A stretch of 64,000 nt of DNA. Origin: Dehalococcoidia bacterium. GTDB lineage: Bacteria > Chloroflexota > Dehalococcoidia > Lucifugimonadales > JAGWBF01. Shown in pieces: positions 28,318 through 38,417 of the stretch. Position numbers and translations under genes: made by a program. Position 1 is the first letter of the stretch. Every line of letters starts with the position of its first letter. Below the pieces are notes generated by a model, which saw only the letters and a list, made by a program, of their open reading frames with translations, was not told where the DNA came from and made no database searches. The DNA lies in NCBI GenBank assembly GCA_021295955.1, contig JAGWBJ010000005.1, positions 230,597 through 294,596 on the forward strand, given 5' to 3'.

Positions 28318-30747
28318 GTGCACCACGCCATCATCTGGCTTCTGAGCGTCGAGCTTCTGGGGCTGGCGGTGCTGCCCCTTACGTATGCCCTATTCCGGCG
28401 GCTGCCGGACCGAGGGCTGGTCCTGTCCAAGGTCCTGGCCCTGCTCCTGGTGTCCTATCTGCTGTGGGTCCTGGGCACGTCCCACATCCTGCCCAACACC
28501 CAGTACTCCGTAATCGCCATCGCCGCCGTGCTGGCCGGCGTATCCTACGGCCTGATGCGCCGCCGCCTACCCGACCTGGTCTCCTTCGTCAAGGCGGAGA
28601 GGCTGCCTCTGCTGGCGGCGGAGGCGGTGTTCCTGGCCCTGTTCGCCCTCTGGGTCGCCATCGTGTACCACACCCCCGCCATAAACCACACCGAAAAGCC
28701 AATGGACTTTGCCTTCCTCAACGCCATTCTGAAGTCCACCTACTTCCCGCCGGAGGACCCCTGGCTGTCGGGACACTCCATCAGCTACTACTACTTCGGC
28801 CACTTCATAATGGCGACTCTGACCAAGCTCACCGCCATCCCCTCCAACATCTCCTACAACCTGTCCATCGCCATTCTACCGGCCCTGGCCGGTATGGGGG
28901 CCTTCAGCTTGGTCTACAATTTGGTCCGCCGCTCCGGCGCCGATACCCTTCGGGCCGTGCTCTTCGCCCTTGCCGCGCCCGTCTTCGTCGTGCTGATTGG
29001 CAACCTGGAAGGGGTGCTGGAGCTTGTGCAGGCCAGGGGGTGGGGGTCGGAGGGCTTCTGGGGATGGGTGTCGATCAAGGGGCTGGCAAGCGGATCGGCG
29101 GAGGGAGGCCTGTTCCCCGGCGACCACCTGTGGTGGTGGCGCGCCACCAGGATCATCGATACGGTAAGGGACGGCATCAGCCTGGACTACACCATCACAG
29201 AGTTCCCCTTCTTCAGCTTCGTGCTGGGAGACCTGCACCCCCACGCATCCTCCCTCCCCTTCCTGGTCCTGAACCTGGCCCTGGCATTGAATCTGCTCGG
29301 CTCCCGGAGTAGGATAGAGCCCTCGTGGTTCCTGCAACGACCGTGGGAGACGGCGGCCATCACCCTGTCTCTCGGCGCGCTGGCCTTCATAAACATCTGG
29401 GACCTGCCGGTCTTCGCGGCCATTCTGGCAGTCACGGTACTGGCCAAGAGCTACGGGGACCGGTCGGGCAACGTGGCCAGGACGCTGCTCTCCACCGCGT
29501 CTTTCATGGCGCCCGTGCTCCTGGGCGCCGTGCTGCTGTACCTACCCTTCTACCTGACCCTGGACAGCCAGGCGGCGGGGATACTCCCGACCCGCGACGC
29601 CATGGCCACGCGGCCCTTCTTCTTCTTCCTGATATGGGGACTATTCCTCCTGGCCGGGGGGTACTTCTTGCTGGCACAGCTAGCGACTTCGGGGAGCCTG
29701 TTAGGCCGGAACGCGGGGACCCTGGGCTTCACCCTGGCGGTGGCGGTGTTCCCCTTCGTACTGTGGGCGTGCATCAAGATGGTCGTCAGCCCCTTCGAAG
29801 GAGGAGTAGCCGACGCCCTGGGCACCGTAGGCAGCCGCCTGGGCAAACTTCTGCCGGGGATGGCCATAGTTGCCCTGGCCCTGGCCGGCGTCCTTTCCAG
29901 GATGAGGGAGGGCGGCGGCACTGCGGCCGTCTTCCCGCTGCTGATGTTGGGCATCGCCTTTTACCTGCTGCTGGGCGCAGAGCTCTTCTACCTGGTAGAC
30001 CTGTTCGGCACGCGAATGAACACCGTGTTCAAGACCTACTATCAGGCCTGGCTGTTGCTGGCAATCGTTTCCGCCTACGGCCTCTACTACGGCTACGCCA
30101 ACCCCCTTCCGTCCCTCGGCCGGATGCACGGCCGTTTTTCAAGACTCTTGCCTCTGGTAGAGAGAGCCAGAAAGATGACCCCGTGCGTCTGGCTCGGGCT
30201 GGTCGGCGCCCTCACCATCGCGTCCCTCTACTACCCTGTGGGCGCCGCCCTGGACCGCGCCGGCCAATCGAGGGAGGCCACCCTGGACGGGCTGGCCTTT
30301 CTGCGAGAGCACCATCCCGGGGAGTACGAAGCGATAATGTGGCTGAGGGACGAAGCGCCCCGGGGACGCATCGTCGAGGCGGTGGGAGGCAGCTACACCG
30401 ACCACGGCCGGATCTCCTCTTCCACCGGGCTTCCCACCATCCTCGGCTGGCCGGGACACGAGCACCAGTGGAGGGGATCCACCAGGGAGTTCGACGGGCG
30501 GGAAGGGGACGTGGAGCAGATCTACACGGCCGGCGACTCCACCATGGTGCATCGGCTGTTGGAGACGTACGACGTACGATACGTCTACGTCGGCGCACGG
30601 GAGAGGGCCCGGTACGGGCCCGACCGGTTCGGGGCCTTCCACTCGTTCTTGAAGCCCGTGTTCCGCAATTCGGAAGTGGTCATATACCAGAGGGCGCAAA
30701 CCCAGCCCCCAGGCCTGGTAAAGACGTACCGTGCAGACGCTGGATAG
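28318..30747 (+). CDS. DUF2298 (TIGR03662) polytopic membrane protein
   Basis: This 809-residue membrane protein has about a dozen or more hydrophobic helices spread along its length and an external C-terminal part (from about residue 650, LREHHPGEYEAIMWLRDEAP). It matches my memory of the DUF2298 or Chlor_Arch_YYY family known from Chloroflexota and archaea, with YYYFGHFIMATLTKL and EFPFFSFVLGDLHPHASSLPF as typical motifs. These proteins resemble GT-C glycosyltransferases and may act in glycolipid or surface-glycan synthesis, but no reaction is proven. The start is GTG 28318. It overlaps the next gene by 17 bp, so the two are translationally coupled. Confidence 0.85.
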   Translation: MHHAIIWLLSVELLGLAVLPLTYALFRRLPDRGLVLSKVLALLLVSYLLWVLGTSHILPNTQYSVIAIAAVLAGVSYGLMRRRLPDLVSFVKAERLPLLAAEAVFLALFALWVAIVYHTPAINHTEKPMDFAFLNAILKSTYFPPEDPWLSGHSISYYYFGHFIMATLTKLTAIPSNISYNLSIAILPALAGMGAFSLVYNLVRRSGADTLRAVLFALAAPVFVVLIGNLEGVLELVQARGWGSEGFWGWVSIKGLASGSAEGGLFPGDHLWWWRATRIIDTVRDGISLDYTITEFPFFSFVLGDLHPHASSLPFLVLNLALALNLLGSRSRIEPSWFLQRPWETAAITLSLGALAFINIWDLPVFAAILAVTVLAKSYGDRSGNVARTLLSTASFMAPVLLGAVLLYLPFYLTLDSQAAGILPTRDAMATRPFFFFLIWGLFLLAGGYFLLAQLATSGSLLGRNAGTLGFTLAVAVFPFVLWACIKMVVSPFEGGVADALGTVGSRLGKLLPGMAIVALALAGVLSRMREGGGTAAVFPLLMLGIAFYLLLGAELFYLVDLFGTRMNTVFKTYYQAWLLLAIVSAYGLYYGYANPLPSLGRMHGRFSRLLPLVERARKMTPCVWLGLVGALTIASLYYPVGAALDRAGQSREATLDGLAFLREHHPGEYEAIMWLRDEAPRGRIVEAVGGSYTDHGRISSSTGLPTILGWPGHEHQWRGSTREFDGREGDVEQIYTAGDSTMVHRLLETYDVRYVYVGARERARYGPDRFGAFHSFLKPVFRNSEVVIYQRAQTQPPGLVKTYRADAG

Positions 30748-33139
30748 GCTCCCGCTGACCCGGCCATCCCTACCCCGGCTTCGACGCCCGGAGCTGGGTT
30801 GGGAGGCAGCGGCCTTCCTGGTCATCGCCCTGGGCGCCATGGCCCTCCGCCTATGGGAGCTGGACGGGCGGACCATGCACTACGACGAGAGCCTGCACGT
30901 CCACTACGCCTGGCGTCTGGCCAACGGTGAAGGCTACTCCCACAGCCCCTGGATGCACGGCCCCTTCCAGGTGGAGCTCACCGCCGTCATCTTCCGGCTG
31001 TTCTCCGACACGGATTTCACCGCCCGTCTGCTCTACGTCCTGTTCGGCACGGCACTGGTGTTCCTGCCCTTCTTCTTCCGCACCCACCTGGGGACCACCG
31101 GGGCCATAGTCGTTGCCCTGCTCCTTGCCCTGTCGCCGTCCCTGCTCTACTTCAGCCGCTTCGGGCGGAACGAGATCATCATGTCGGTGTGGACGGTGGC
31201 CCTTCTGATAATGCTCTGGCGCTACCTCCACGAGGGCAGGGACCGGTATCTGTACATGGCCTCGGCGGTGCTCGCCCTCATGTTCGCCACCAAGGAGACG
31301 GCCTACATCGTGGCCGTGATCTTCGGCGGCATTCTGTTCCTCGTCTCTCTCCCCGAGCTGGTGGCCGTCGCGACGGGCAGGACCAGGCTTGGCGAGATGG
31401 GTCGCGCCCCCGCCCTGCTGCTTCTCATCGTCACACTGACGTTGCCCCAGTGGGCGGCCGGCGTCAGCATTTTTCAGGAGAGCCTGGGGTTGGTGCTGGC
31501 CAACGGCGACGGCGGCACCGGGGAGGTGGGGCTGCCCCTGTGGGGTCCTCCCTACGCCATCTTTCCCATGGCAGACCTCCCGTTGGCCGCCGATGCCCTC
31601 GTGATAGCCAGCTTCGTGGCGCTGCCCGCTGTGGCGGCGGTCACCCGCGGGGGCCGCAGGCGGGCTCCGTGGCTGCTGGGGGCTGGCGCGGCGGGCGCTC
31701 TCTGCTACGCGTTCCTGGCGCTGCCCGACGGCTTCGTCGCCCGGGACTGGCTAATCGCCTTCGCCGCCCTTGCCGTTGCCCTGGTCGCCTCGGCGGCCAT
31801 CGGAATGCTGTGGCGATGGAAGGTATGGCTACTTTGCGCGGCCATCTTCTACCTGATATGGACGGCCCTTTACACCACCTTCTTCGGCCTGTTCGTCCAG
31901 CCCCACGGCTACTGCCCCACCGAGACGGGCGCCGCCCTCAACACCCTGTGCGCCAAGGTAGGGGGCGTATTCACCGGGTCCTGGCAGGGCCTGGGCTACT
32001 GGCTGGCCCAGCAGGAGGTGGCCCGCGGCGGGCAGCCATGGTACTACCACTTCATTACCGGGTCCCTGTACGAGTTCCTCCCGCTGTTCTTCGGCCTGGC
32101 GGCCATCGTCTACTTCGTCCGAAGGGCCGACCTGCTGGGCCTCGTCCTGGCCCTCTGGGCCCTCCTGACCCTCCTCGCGTACACCATCGCGTCTGAGAAG
32201 ATGCCCTGGCTCATCGTCAACATCACCGTGCCCTTCATACTGCTGTCGGGCAAGCTCATCGGCGAGCTGATAGACCGGCTGGACTGGAGACGGCTGCTGC
32301 GCAGCCCTTCCGCCCTGCCGCTGGGGCTGGCGCCGTTGGTCCTGGTCGCCGGGATATACCTCCTGAAACGATCGCTGGACCAGGGAGGCCTGGACTGGCA
32401 AGGTTGGGGGCTGGCGGCGGCCATAGCTGCAATGCTGGCCGGAAGCGCCTTCCTGCTGCTACGCAGCCGTCCCCGCGTGGGGGTGTCCCTGGCCGGCCTG
32501 GGCGTCGCCGCCCTCATGCTCGGATTCAGCACCTTCGTCGGGTTCAGGGTCACCTACAGCTACGACGACACGCCGGTCGAGATGCTCGTATACGCCCAGG
32601 GCAGCGCCGACCTCGTCAGAGTCCTGGACGACCTGGAGCGGGAGGGCGTCATTCCCGACGAGGCGGCCCGGCCCGCGGTGGAGATGGACTACGAGATATG
32701 GTACCCGATGAACTGGTACGTGAGACAGTCCCAGCGGGAGGGCTCGGTCGAGTTCCGCTGCTACAAATCGGAGACCGACGCGGACTACCAGCCCTGGTGC
32801 AGTCCCGTGAGCGAGCCGCCCTCCACCGGGGCCATTCTTCTCATCGAGGGCCACGCCAAACGGTATAGGAGCCACCTGGAGGGACACCAGGCCTCGGGGC
32901 CTCTCAAGGACCTCCTCTGGTTCCCCGAGGACACATACCGCCGTCCGGGAGCCAGCAGAGAGGAGCAGTGGTCTCCCGCGGAGCTGAAGGAGGACGCCCG
33001 CTTCATCGTCGACAAAGTGACAGCGGGGCAGTCGTGGAAGGACGCGATGGACTACTTCCTCTTCCGCCGGCTGGACTACCAGTGGTGGGACTCCAAGTTC
33101 TTCTCCTACGTGTCTCCGGAGGGTGACGGCTCGGGTTGA
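30731..33139 (+). CDS. TIGR03663 (Agl23-like) GT-C-type membrane protein
   Basis: This 802-residue polytopic protein has the GT-C signature near its first helix: MHYDESLHVHYAWRLANGEG, where the acidic HYDE motif resembles the catalytic aspartate of dolichol-phosphate-mannose-dependent transferases, followed by SPWMHGPFQ. Many further helices and an extracytoplasmic C-terminal region follow. The TIGR03663 family is known from Chloroflexota and archaea and has been linked to glycosylation and flippase activity (Agl23). It starts at GTG 30731 inside the DUF2298 gene, which suggests the two proteins form one pathway or complex for envelope glycan transfer. Confidence 0.85.
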   Translation: MQTLDRLPLTRPSLPRLRRPELGWEAAAFLVIALGAMALRLWELDGRTMHYDESLHVHYAWRLANGEGYSHSPWMHGPFQVELTAVIFRLFSDTDFTARLLYVLFGTALVFLPFFFRTHLGTTGAIVVALLLALSPSLLYFSRFGRNEIIMSVWTVALLIMLWRYLHEGRDRYLYMASAVLALMFATKETAYIVAVIFGGILFLVSLPELVAVATGRTRLGEMGRAPALLLLIVTLTLPQWAAGVSIFQESLGLVLANGDGGTGEVGLPLWGPPYAIFPMADLPLAADALVIASFVALPAVAAVTRGGRRRAPWLLGAGAAGALCYAFLALPDGFVARDWLIAFAALAVALVASAAIGMLWRWKVWLLCAAIFYLIWTALYTTFFGLFVQPHGYCPTETGAALNTLCAKVGGVFTGSWQGLGYWLAQQEVARGGQPWYYHFITGSLYEFLPLFFGLAAIVYFVRRADLLGLVLALWALLTLLAYTIASEKMPWLIVNITVPFILLSGKLIGELIDRLDWRRLLRSPSALPLGLAPLVLVAGIYLLKRSLDQGGLDWQGWGLAAAIAAMLAGSAFLLLRSRPRVGVSLAGLGVAALMLGFSTFVGFRVTYSYDDTPVEMLVYAQGSADLVRVLDDLEREGVIPDEAARPAVEMDYEIWYPMNWYVRQSQREGSVEFRCYKSETDADYQPWCSPVSEPPSTGAILLIEGHAKRYRSHLEGHQASGPLKDLLWFPEDTYRRPGASREEQWSPAELKEDARFIVDKVTAGQSWKDAMDYFLFRRLDYQWWDSKFFSYVSPEGDGSG

Positions 33140-33165
33140 CACCCTTCTTGGCGCGGGACTACAAT
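33136..33165 (+). promoter_or_regulatory. Sigma-70-type promoter for the BFN-family gene
   Basis: TTGACA and TACAAT are separated by 18 bp. The -35 overlaps the stop codon of the upstream membrane-protein gene, and the -10 is 29 bp before the ATG. Confidence 0.75.
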
Positions 33166-33194
33166 AGGGCCTCTGAGAGGAGGGACACCGGTCA

Positions 33195-33752
33195 ATGCTG
33201 GAAGTAGTAATCGACAGCATCCGAGTGAGCTTGATGAACTACCAGCGGGTCGTGATTCTGAAGGAGAAAGAATCGGACCGGTACCTACCCATCTGGATCG
33301 GGCCGGCGGAAGCCGACGCGATCGCGGTCAAGCTCCAGGACATATCCGTTCCCAGACCCCTGACCCACGACCTCCTACGCACGGTCATCGACGACCTGGG
33401 CGGGGCCGTCCATCACATCCTGGTGAACGACCTGGAGAGCGACACCTTCTACGCCAAGGTGATCATAAACGTCAACGGCAAGAGCCTGGAGGTGGACTCC
33501 CGTCCCAGCGACGCCATCGCCCTGGCCGTTCGGGTCCAGGTGCCCATCTTCGTAGAGGAGCAGGTCCTGGAGAAGGCCGGCATCCTCCTGGACAAGGAGA
33601 CGGGCAAGCCCCTGCTACCCGAGGACGCGGCGGACCAGACCGAGAAGTCCCCGGATGTGAAGGAGGAGGAGCTCCGCAGGATGTCGGCCTTTACCGACTT
33701 CATCAACAGCTTGGACCTGGAGGACTTCGGAAAGCAGCAACAGGAGAGATAG
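33195..33752 (+). CDS. Bifunctional nuclease family protein (BFN/DUF151)
   Basis: This 185-residue protein has an N-terminal BFN domain: YLPIWIGPAEADAIAVKLQ and VDSRPSDAIALAVR are the signature stretches. A C-terminal tail with EEELRRMSAFTDFINSL resembles the UVR-like helical region often attached to this domain. The family has been described as having RNase and DNase activity, though its cellular role in bacteria is unclear. Own promoter and terminator make it a single-gene unit just before the ATP synthase operon. Confidence 0.9.
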   Translation: MLEVVIDSIRVSLMNYQRVVILKEKESDRYLPIWIGPAEADAIAVKLQDISVPRPLTHDLLRTVIDDLGGAVHHILVNDLESDTFYAKVIINVNGKSLEVDSRPSDAIALAVRVQVPIFVEEQVLEKAGILLDKETGKPLLPEDAADQTEKSPDVKEEELRRMSAFTDFINSLDLEDFGKQQQER

Positions 33753-33787
33753 CGTACCCCTCGGACCCCCAGAGTCAACCGAGAAAG

Positions 33788-33819
33788 ACCCCCGGCCGTC
33801 CTTGGCCGGGGGTTTTTTT
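33788..33819 (+). terminator. Terminator between BFN gene and ATP synthase operon
   Basis: ACCCCCGGCC-GTCCTT-GGCCGGGGGT is a perfect 10-bp stem followed by a T7 run. Confidence 0.94.
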
Positions 33820-33889
33820 GCCGGGCTCCCTGGCAGGAGAAGTCGGTTGACGCCCGATGTAACTAGTGATAGGATTCACTAGGCCTGAG

Positions 33890-34135
33890 ATGGGTATGCC
33901 ATGGTGGGTGCTGGCCTTCCGACTGTCGGGGCTGGGGTTCTACATAGCCCTCTGCACCGTAGGTGGCATTGTGGGGGGAGTGCTGGTGGACAGGGCCTTG
34001 GGCACCAAGGTTATCTTTCTGTTGGTGGGTCTAATCTTGGGATGCGCCTCAGCGTTTTACGGGACTTACAAAATGGTGTCCCCCCTCCTCATCTCCAACG
34101 GGAGTGACGGGCCCCCGAGCGGGAGGGATGGGTAG
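33890..34135 (+). CDS. ATP synthase-associated AtpI/AtpZ-like membrane protein
   Basis: This is a small two-helix protein of about 81 residues at the head of the atp operon. Helices are GFYIALCTVGGIVGGVLVD and VIFLLVGLILGCASAFYGTY, the layout of AtpI and AtpZ proteins, which assist c-ring assembly or ion uptake. The ORF track starts at GTG 33866 without a ribosome site. I choose ATG 33890, and ATG 33896 is also possible. Its stop overlaps the atpB start by one base. Confidence 0.75.
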   Translation: MGMPWWVLAFRLSGLGFYIALCTVGGIVGGVLVDRALGTKVIFLLVGLILGCASAFYGTYKMVSPLLISNGSDGPPSGRDG

Positions 34136-35157
34136 TGCCCTCCGGCGCCGGAGCTCGGCGGCTCCTGCTACTGGGCGGTCTCGCCCTTCTGGCCCTTTTC
34201 GTCGCGGGCCTAATCACCGGGGCCATCGGGACGGCCATCCTCAGAGGCGAGGACCAGGACCCGCTTCTGCCCCAGCCCCAGGTCCACCTTCCGCCCCAGC
34301 CCATATTCCCCGCCGAGGCCCGCAGCGAGCACAACTTTGCGCCCAACAAGGCCGACGAGGGCCACGGGTCGGGGGACGAAGCCATAGGGAAGAAGCCGTA
34401 CCACTTCACGCCCCTGGGCATGTTCGACTTCGCCATCACCAACACCATGTTATCGGCCTGGGTCACGACCCTGGTGCTGCTTGGCATCTTCCTGTTTGGC
34501 GTAAGAAAGGCCAAGATGGTGCCCGGCAGGCTGCAAAACCTGGTGGAGATGGCCGTCGAGGCGCTGCTGGGGTTCGTGGAGGGAGTTATCGGAAGGGACA
34601 TGGGCCGACGGGTCTTCCCCCTCATCGCCACCGTGTTCCTCTTCGTGGCCTTCAATGCGTGGATAGCCCTGCTGCCCATCTATCCGTCCCTGGGGTTCAA
34701 GGACAGCGACGGAGACATAGCGGCCCACCTGGTGCGCTCGGCAGGCACCGACCTGAACATGCCCCTGGCCCTGGCCTTGGTGTCCTTCGTCTTCGTGGAG
34801 TACTGGGGACTGCGCATGCTGGGCTTCGGGTACCTGGGCAAGTTCATCCCCGTCGGCCAGTTCTTCCGCAACGTCCGGCGGGGACAGCTATTCCAGGCGG
34901 GCATTTCCCTGTTCGTGGGCTTCCTGGAGGGGATAAGCGAGCTGGTCCGGGTGGTGAGCTTCACCTTCAGGCTGTTTGGAAACATGACCGCCGGCGAGGT
35001 CCTGGTGTTGATGGCGGCCTTCCTGGTACCCTTTGTGGCCACGGTGGCCGTGTACGGGTTGGAACTGCTGGTGGGTGCGGTCCAGGCCCTCATCTTCGCG
35101 GGCCTGACCCTGGTGTTCGTGACGGTGGCAACGACGCCCCACGAAGAGGAACACTGA
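34135..35157 (+). CDS. atpB: ATP synthase subunit a
   Basis: This 340-residue Fo subunit a forms the proton half-channels against the c-ring. The key arginine helix reads ELVRVVSFTFRLFGNMTAGEVL. The final helix LLVGAVQALIFAGLTLVFVTVA supplies the conserved Gln-Ala-Leu-Ile-Phe stretch. The N-terminus is long: a helix at residues 8-30 and then about 60 proline- and acid-rich external residues before the core. The start GTG 34135 overlaps the preceding stop. Confidence 0.95.
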   Translation: MPSGAGARRLLLLGGLALLALFVAGLITGAIGTAILRGEDQDPLLPQPQVHLPPQPIFPAEARSEHNFAPNKADEGHGSGDEAIGKKPYHFTPLGMFDFAITNTMLSAWVTTLVLLGIFLFGVRKAKMVPGRLQNLVEMAVEALLGFVEGVIGRDMGRRVFPLIATVFLFVAFNAWIALLPIYPSLGFKDSDGDIAAHLVRSAGTDLNMPLALALVSFVFVEYWGLRMLGFGYLGKFIPVGQFFRNVRRGQLFQAGISLFVGFLEGISELVRVVSFTFRLFGNMTAGEVLVLMAAFLVPFVATVAVYGLELLVGAVQALIFAGLTLVFVTVATTPHEEEH

Positions 35158-35185
35158 GCCAAGCTGCACCGAAGGAGACGGTGAC

Positions 35186-35281
35186 ATGGATTTCATAATC
35201 ATAGGCCTGCTGGTTGTGTCCATCGGTCTGAGCGCCGCAGCACTGGGAGTGGCGAGCGCCGGGCTCATGCGCAACGACTAG
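35186..35281 (+). CDS. 31-residue hydrophobic mini-protein between atpB and atpE
   Basis: ATG 35186 follows GAAGGAGACGGTGAC, a strong ribosome site, and opens MDFIIIGLLVVSIGLSAAALGVASAG then LMRND and a TAG. This would be a single small transmembrane helix rich in glycine and alanine. It looks like a shortened c-subunit helix or a separate assembly peptide, and it is too short for the ORF track. I do not recognise a family. Position inside the operon and the ribosome site make translation likely. Confidence 0.6.
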   Translation: MDFIIIGLLVVSIGLSAAALGVASAGLMRND

Positions 35282-35298
35282 CACACGGACCATCTTAA

Positions 35299-35625
<327 letters not shown>

Positions 35626-35709
35626 GCGGGGGCCGGCACGAAGCTCGATAGCCGAGGAACATTGGGCGCCTTGCAAAGACTGGGCGCCTTGGGAAATTGG
35701 GGGTAAGCC

Positions 35710-36210
35710 TTGGAGGATCTGGGACTCAACTTCCCCAGCCTGATAATATTTCTGGTCAACTTCCTCATACTGTTGGGGATACTGTACCTGTTCGCCTACA
35801 AGCCGATCCTTCGGATAATGGACCAGCGGTCGGAGCGGATCAGGGAGAGCCTGGAGGCGGCCGAGCGGGCCCGCGAGGATGCCGACCGGTCCCAGGCCGA
35901 TACCCAAAGGCAGCTTGCAGAAGCGCGGGCCGAGGGCCAGAAGCTCATCGACCAGGCCAGGGAGCTTGCCGACAAGTATCGCAGCGAGGAGCAGGAGAAG
36001 GCCCGGCAGGAGGCTGAGGCGTTCGTCGCCAGGGCCAGGGAGGACATCCAGAGGGAGCGGGACGCCGCCGTCCAGGAGGTAAGGTCCCACTTCGCCGATC
36101 TGGCCATATCCACCGCCGAGAAGGTCATCGAGCGCTCCCTGGACCGGGACGCCCACGGCGACCTCATCGCCAGGGTACTGGAGGAGGGCGAGACCCTTCG
36201 CCGGGGTTAG
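35710..36210 (+). CDS. atpF: ATP synthase subunit b
   Basis: This 166-residue stator subunit has an N-terminal membrane helix (LIIFLVNFLILLGILYLFAYKPI) followed by a long, highly charged coiled coil (AERAREDADRSQADTQRQLA) that reaches up to F1. The start is TTG 35710 behind GGGGGTAAGCC. It has the usual length and lies between atpE and atpH. Only one b gene is present, so a homodimer is expected. Confidence 0.93.
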   Translation: MEDLGLNFPSLIIFLVNFLILLGILYLFAYKPILRIMDQRSERIRESLEAAERAREDADRSQADTQRQLAEARAEGQKLIDQARELADKYRSEEQEKARQEAEAFVARAREDIQRERDAAVQEVRSHFADLAISTAEKVIERSLDRDAHGDLIARVLEEGETLRRG

Positions 36211-36216
36211 CAATGT

Positions 36217-36768
36217 ATGCCTGATAGCGCGTCAGCCAAGAGGTACGCCCAGGCGGTATTCGACCTGGCCCTGGAGCGGGAGCGCCTGGAGCAGTGGGCG
36301 GAGGGCCTCGGCGCTCTGTGCCGCGCCATGGAGAACCTGGACATGTTCGGGTTCCTGGAGCACGCCAAGGTGACCATGCCCCAGAAGGTCCGCACCATCG
36401 GGGAGGCCCTCCCGGACGTGGACCCACTGCTGAGGAACCTCCTCTGCGTTCTGGTGGACAGGGGCCTGACCGAGCTGGTCCCCGAGGTGGAGAAGGGCTA
36501 CCGCCGTTTGCTGGACGCTCACATGGGCAGGGAGCAGGTGCAGGTCTCGTCCGCCGTACCCCTGGAGGACTCGGAGCAGAAGAACATCTCCGACTTCCTC
36601 TCGGGACTAATCCGCAAGGAAGTGGTCATGGAGACCCGCGTGGACCCCTCCATTCTGGGAGGTTTGGTCATCCGCGTAGGCGACCGGCTCATCGACGGCA
36701 GCACCCGGACCCGGTTGGCCGAGATGGGCAAGCGGTTGCAGCAGGGAGCTATCGAGGCGAGCGCATAA
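36217..36768 (+). CDS. atpH: ATP synthase subunit delta
   Basis: This 183-residue OSCP/delta subunit joins the b stalk to the top of F1. The N-terminal six-helix bundle begins SASAKRYAQAVFDLALERER. The C-terminal signature is VDPSILGGLVIRVGDRLIDG followed by STRTRLAEMGKRL, as in the family. The start ATG 36217 is six bases after the atpF stop. Confidence 0.95.
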   Translation: MPDSASAKRYAQAVFDLALERERLEQWAEGLGALCRAMENLDMFGFLEHAKVTMPQKVRTIGEALPDVDPLLRNLLCVLVDRGLTELVPEVEKGYRRLLDAHMGREQVQVSSAVPLEDSEQKNISDFLSGLIRKEVVMETRVDPSILGGLVIRVGDRLIDGSTRTRLAEMGKRLQQGAIEASA

Positions 36769-36831
36769 GCCAGTCGAGCCGGCGCCGTTGCCCGATGGGA
36801 GCGGCGCCGACGGCACTCAGGAGGTAAACCG

Positions 36832-38349
36832 GTGACTACCCGAGGCCAAGACATAGTCTCCGTCATCCGAAGGCAGATAGAGGAGTTCGGATCCGAGCTG
36901 ACCCTCGTCGACGTGGGCACCGTCGTCGAGGTGGGAGACGGCATAGCCCGAATCCAGGGGCTCCAGGGGGCCCAGTACAACGAGATCCTGGAGTTTCCCA
37001 ACGGCGTCATGGGCCTCGCCCTGAACCTGGAAGAGGACACGGTGGGCGCGGCCATCATGGGGGACCCCAACGCCGTCAAGGAGGGCGATACGGTACGCTC
37101 CACGGGCCGCATCATCGAGGTGCCCGTGGGCGCCGCCTTGGTGGGCAGGGTGGTGGACCCCCTGGGACGGCCGCTGGACGGCAAGGGTCCCGTTAACGCC
37201 GACCGGACCCTGCCGGTGGAGCGCATCGCTCCCAACGTCGTGACCCGACAGTCGGTGGACACCCCCGTCCAGACCGGGGTGAAAGCCATAGACTCCATGA
37301 TCCCCATCGGCAGGGGGCAGCGAGAGCTCATCATCGGCGACAGGTCCACCGGCAAGACGGCCATCGCCATCGACGCCATCATCAACCAGAAGGGCCAGGA
37401 CCTGATCTGCATCTACGTGGCCATCGGCCAGAAACAGGGGAAGGTGGCCCAGGTGCTGGCCAGCCTGGAGGAGAACGGCGCCATGGACCACACCCTGGTG
37501 GTGGCCGCCAACGCATCGGACCCGGCGCCCCTCCAGTACATCGCCCCCTACGCCGGCTGCGCCATGGCCGAAGCCTTCCTGGCCGAGGGCAAGGACTCGC
37601 TGATCATATACGACGACCTGACCAAGCACGCTTGGGCGTACAGGCAGCTATCCCTGCTGCTCCGCAGGCCCGCAGGCCGGGAGGCCTACCCGGGGGACGT
37701 CTTCTACCTGCACAGCCGGCTCCTGGAGCGGGCGGCCAAGCTGGCCCCGGAGTTCGGCGGCGGCTCCATAACCGCCCTGCCCATCATCGAGACCCAGGCT
37801 GGAGACGTCTCCGCGTACATTCCCACCAATGTTATCTCTATCACCGACGGGCAGATATACCTGGAGCCCGAGCTGTTCAACTCGGGCATCCGTCCCGCAG
37901 TGAACGTGGGCCTCTCGGTGTCCCGCGTGGGGGGCGCGGCCCAGACCAGGGCGATCCGCAAGGTCGCCGGACGGCTCCGCCTGGACCTGGCCCAGTACCG
38001 GGAGCTGGCCACCTTCGCCCAGTTCGGCACCGCCGACCTGGACCGGGCCACCCGGGCCCAGCTCGAACGGGGGCAGCGGAGCACCGAAATCCTCAAGCAG
38101 CTCCAATATCAGCCCATGAGCCTGGAGCAAGAGGTGATAGTCCTCTACGCCGTCAACAACGGGGACTTGGACGACGTTCCCGTCACCAGATGCCAGGAGT
38201 TCGAGGACGGGCTGCTGAGGTACGTGGAATCGACCAAGCCCGACATCGCCCGGGCCATCTCCGAGAGCAAGGACATAGCCGACGACACCGAAGCGGCGCT
38301 CAAGGAGGCGATCCAGGAGTTCAAGTCCACCTTCAACCTAACGGAGTAG
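36832..38349 (+). CDS. atpA: ATP synthase subunit alpha
   Basis: This 505-residue F1 alpha subunit holds the non-catalytic nucleotide sites. It has the P-loop [35 protein letters not shown] and the signature region [19 protein letters not shown] with the arginine finger. The start is GTG 36832 preceded by CAGGAGGTAAACCG. Length is normal. Confidence 0.97.
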   Translation: MTTRGQDIVSVIRRQIEEFGSELTLVDVGTVVEVGDGIARIQGLQGAQYNEILEFPNGVMGLALNLEEDTVGAAIMGDPNAVKEGDTVRSTGRIIEVPVGAALVGRVVDPLGRPLDGKGPVNADRTLPVERIAPNVVTRQSVDTPVQTGVKAIDSMIPIGRGQRELIIGDRSTGKTAIAIDAIINQKGQDLICIYVAIGQKQGKVAQVLASLEENGAMDHTLVVAANASDPAPLQYIAPYAGCAMAEAFLAEGKDSLIIYDDLTKHAWAYRQLSLLLRRPAGREAYPGDVFYLHSRLLERAAKLAPEFGGGSITALPIIETQAGDVSAYIPTNVISITDGQIYLEPELFNSGIRPAVNVGLSVSRVGGAAQTRAIRKVAGRLRLDLAQYRELATFAQFGTADLDRATRAQLERGQRSTEILKQLQYQPMSLEQEVIVLYAVNNGDLDDVPVTRCQEFEDGLLRYVESTKPDIARAISESKDIADDTEAALKEAIQEFKSTFNLTE

Positions 38350-38417
38350 GAATCGGACCGCCGGGGCGCGTGACTCACGTTGGCCCCGTCTCCACAGCAG
38401 GTCCCGACAGGTAGGAA

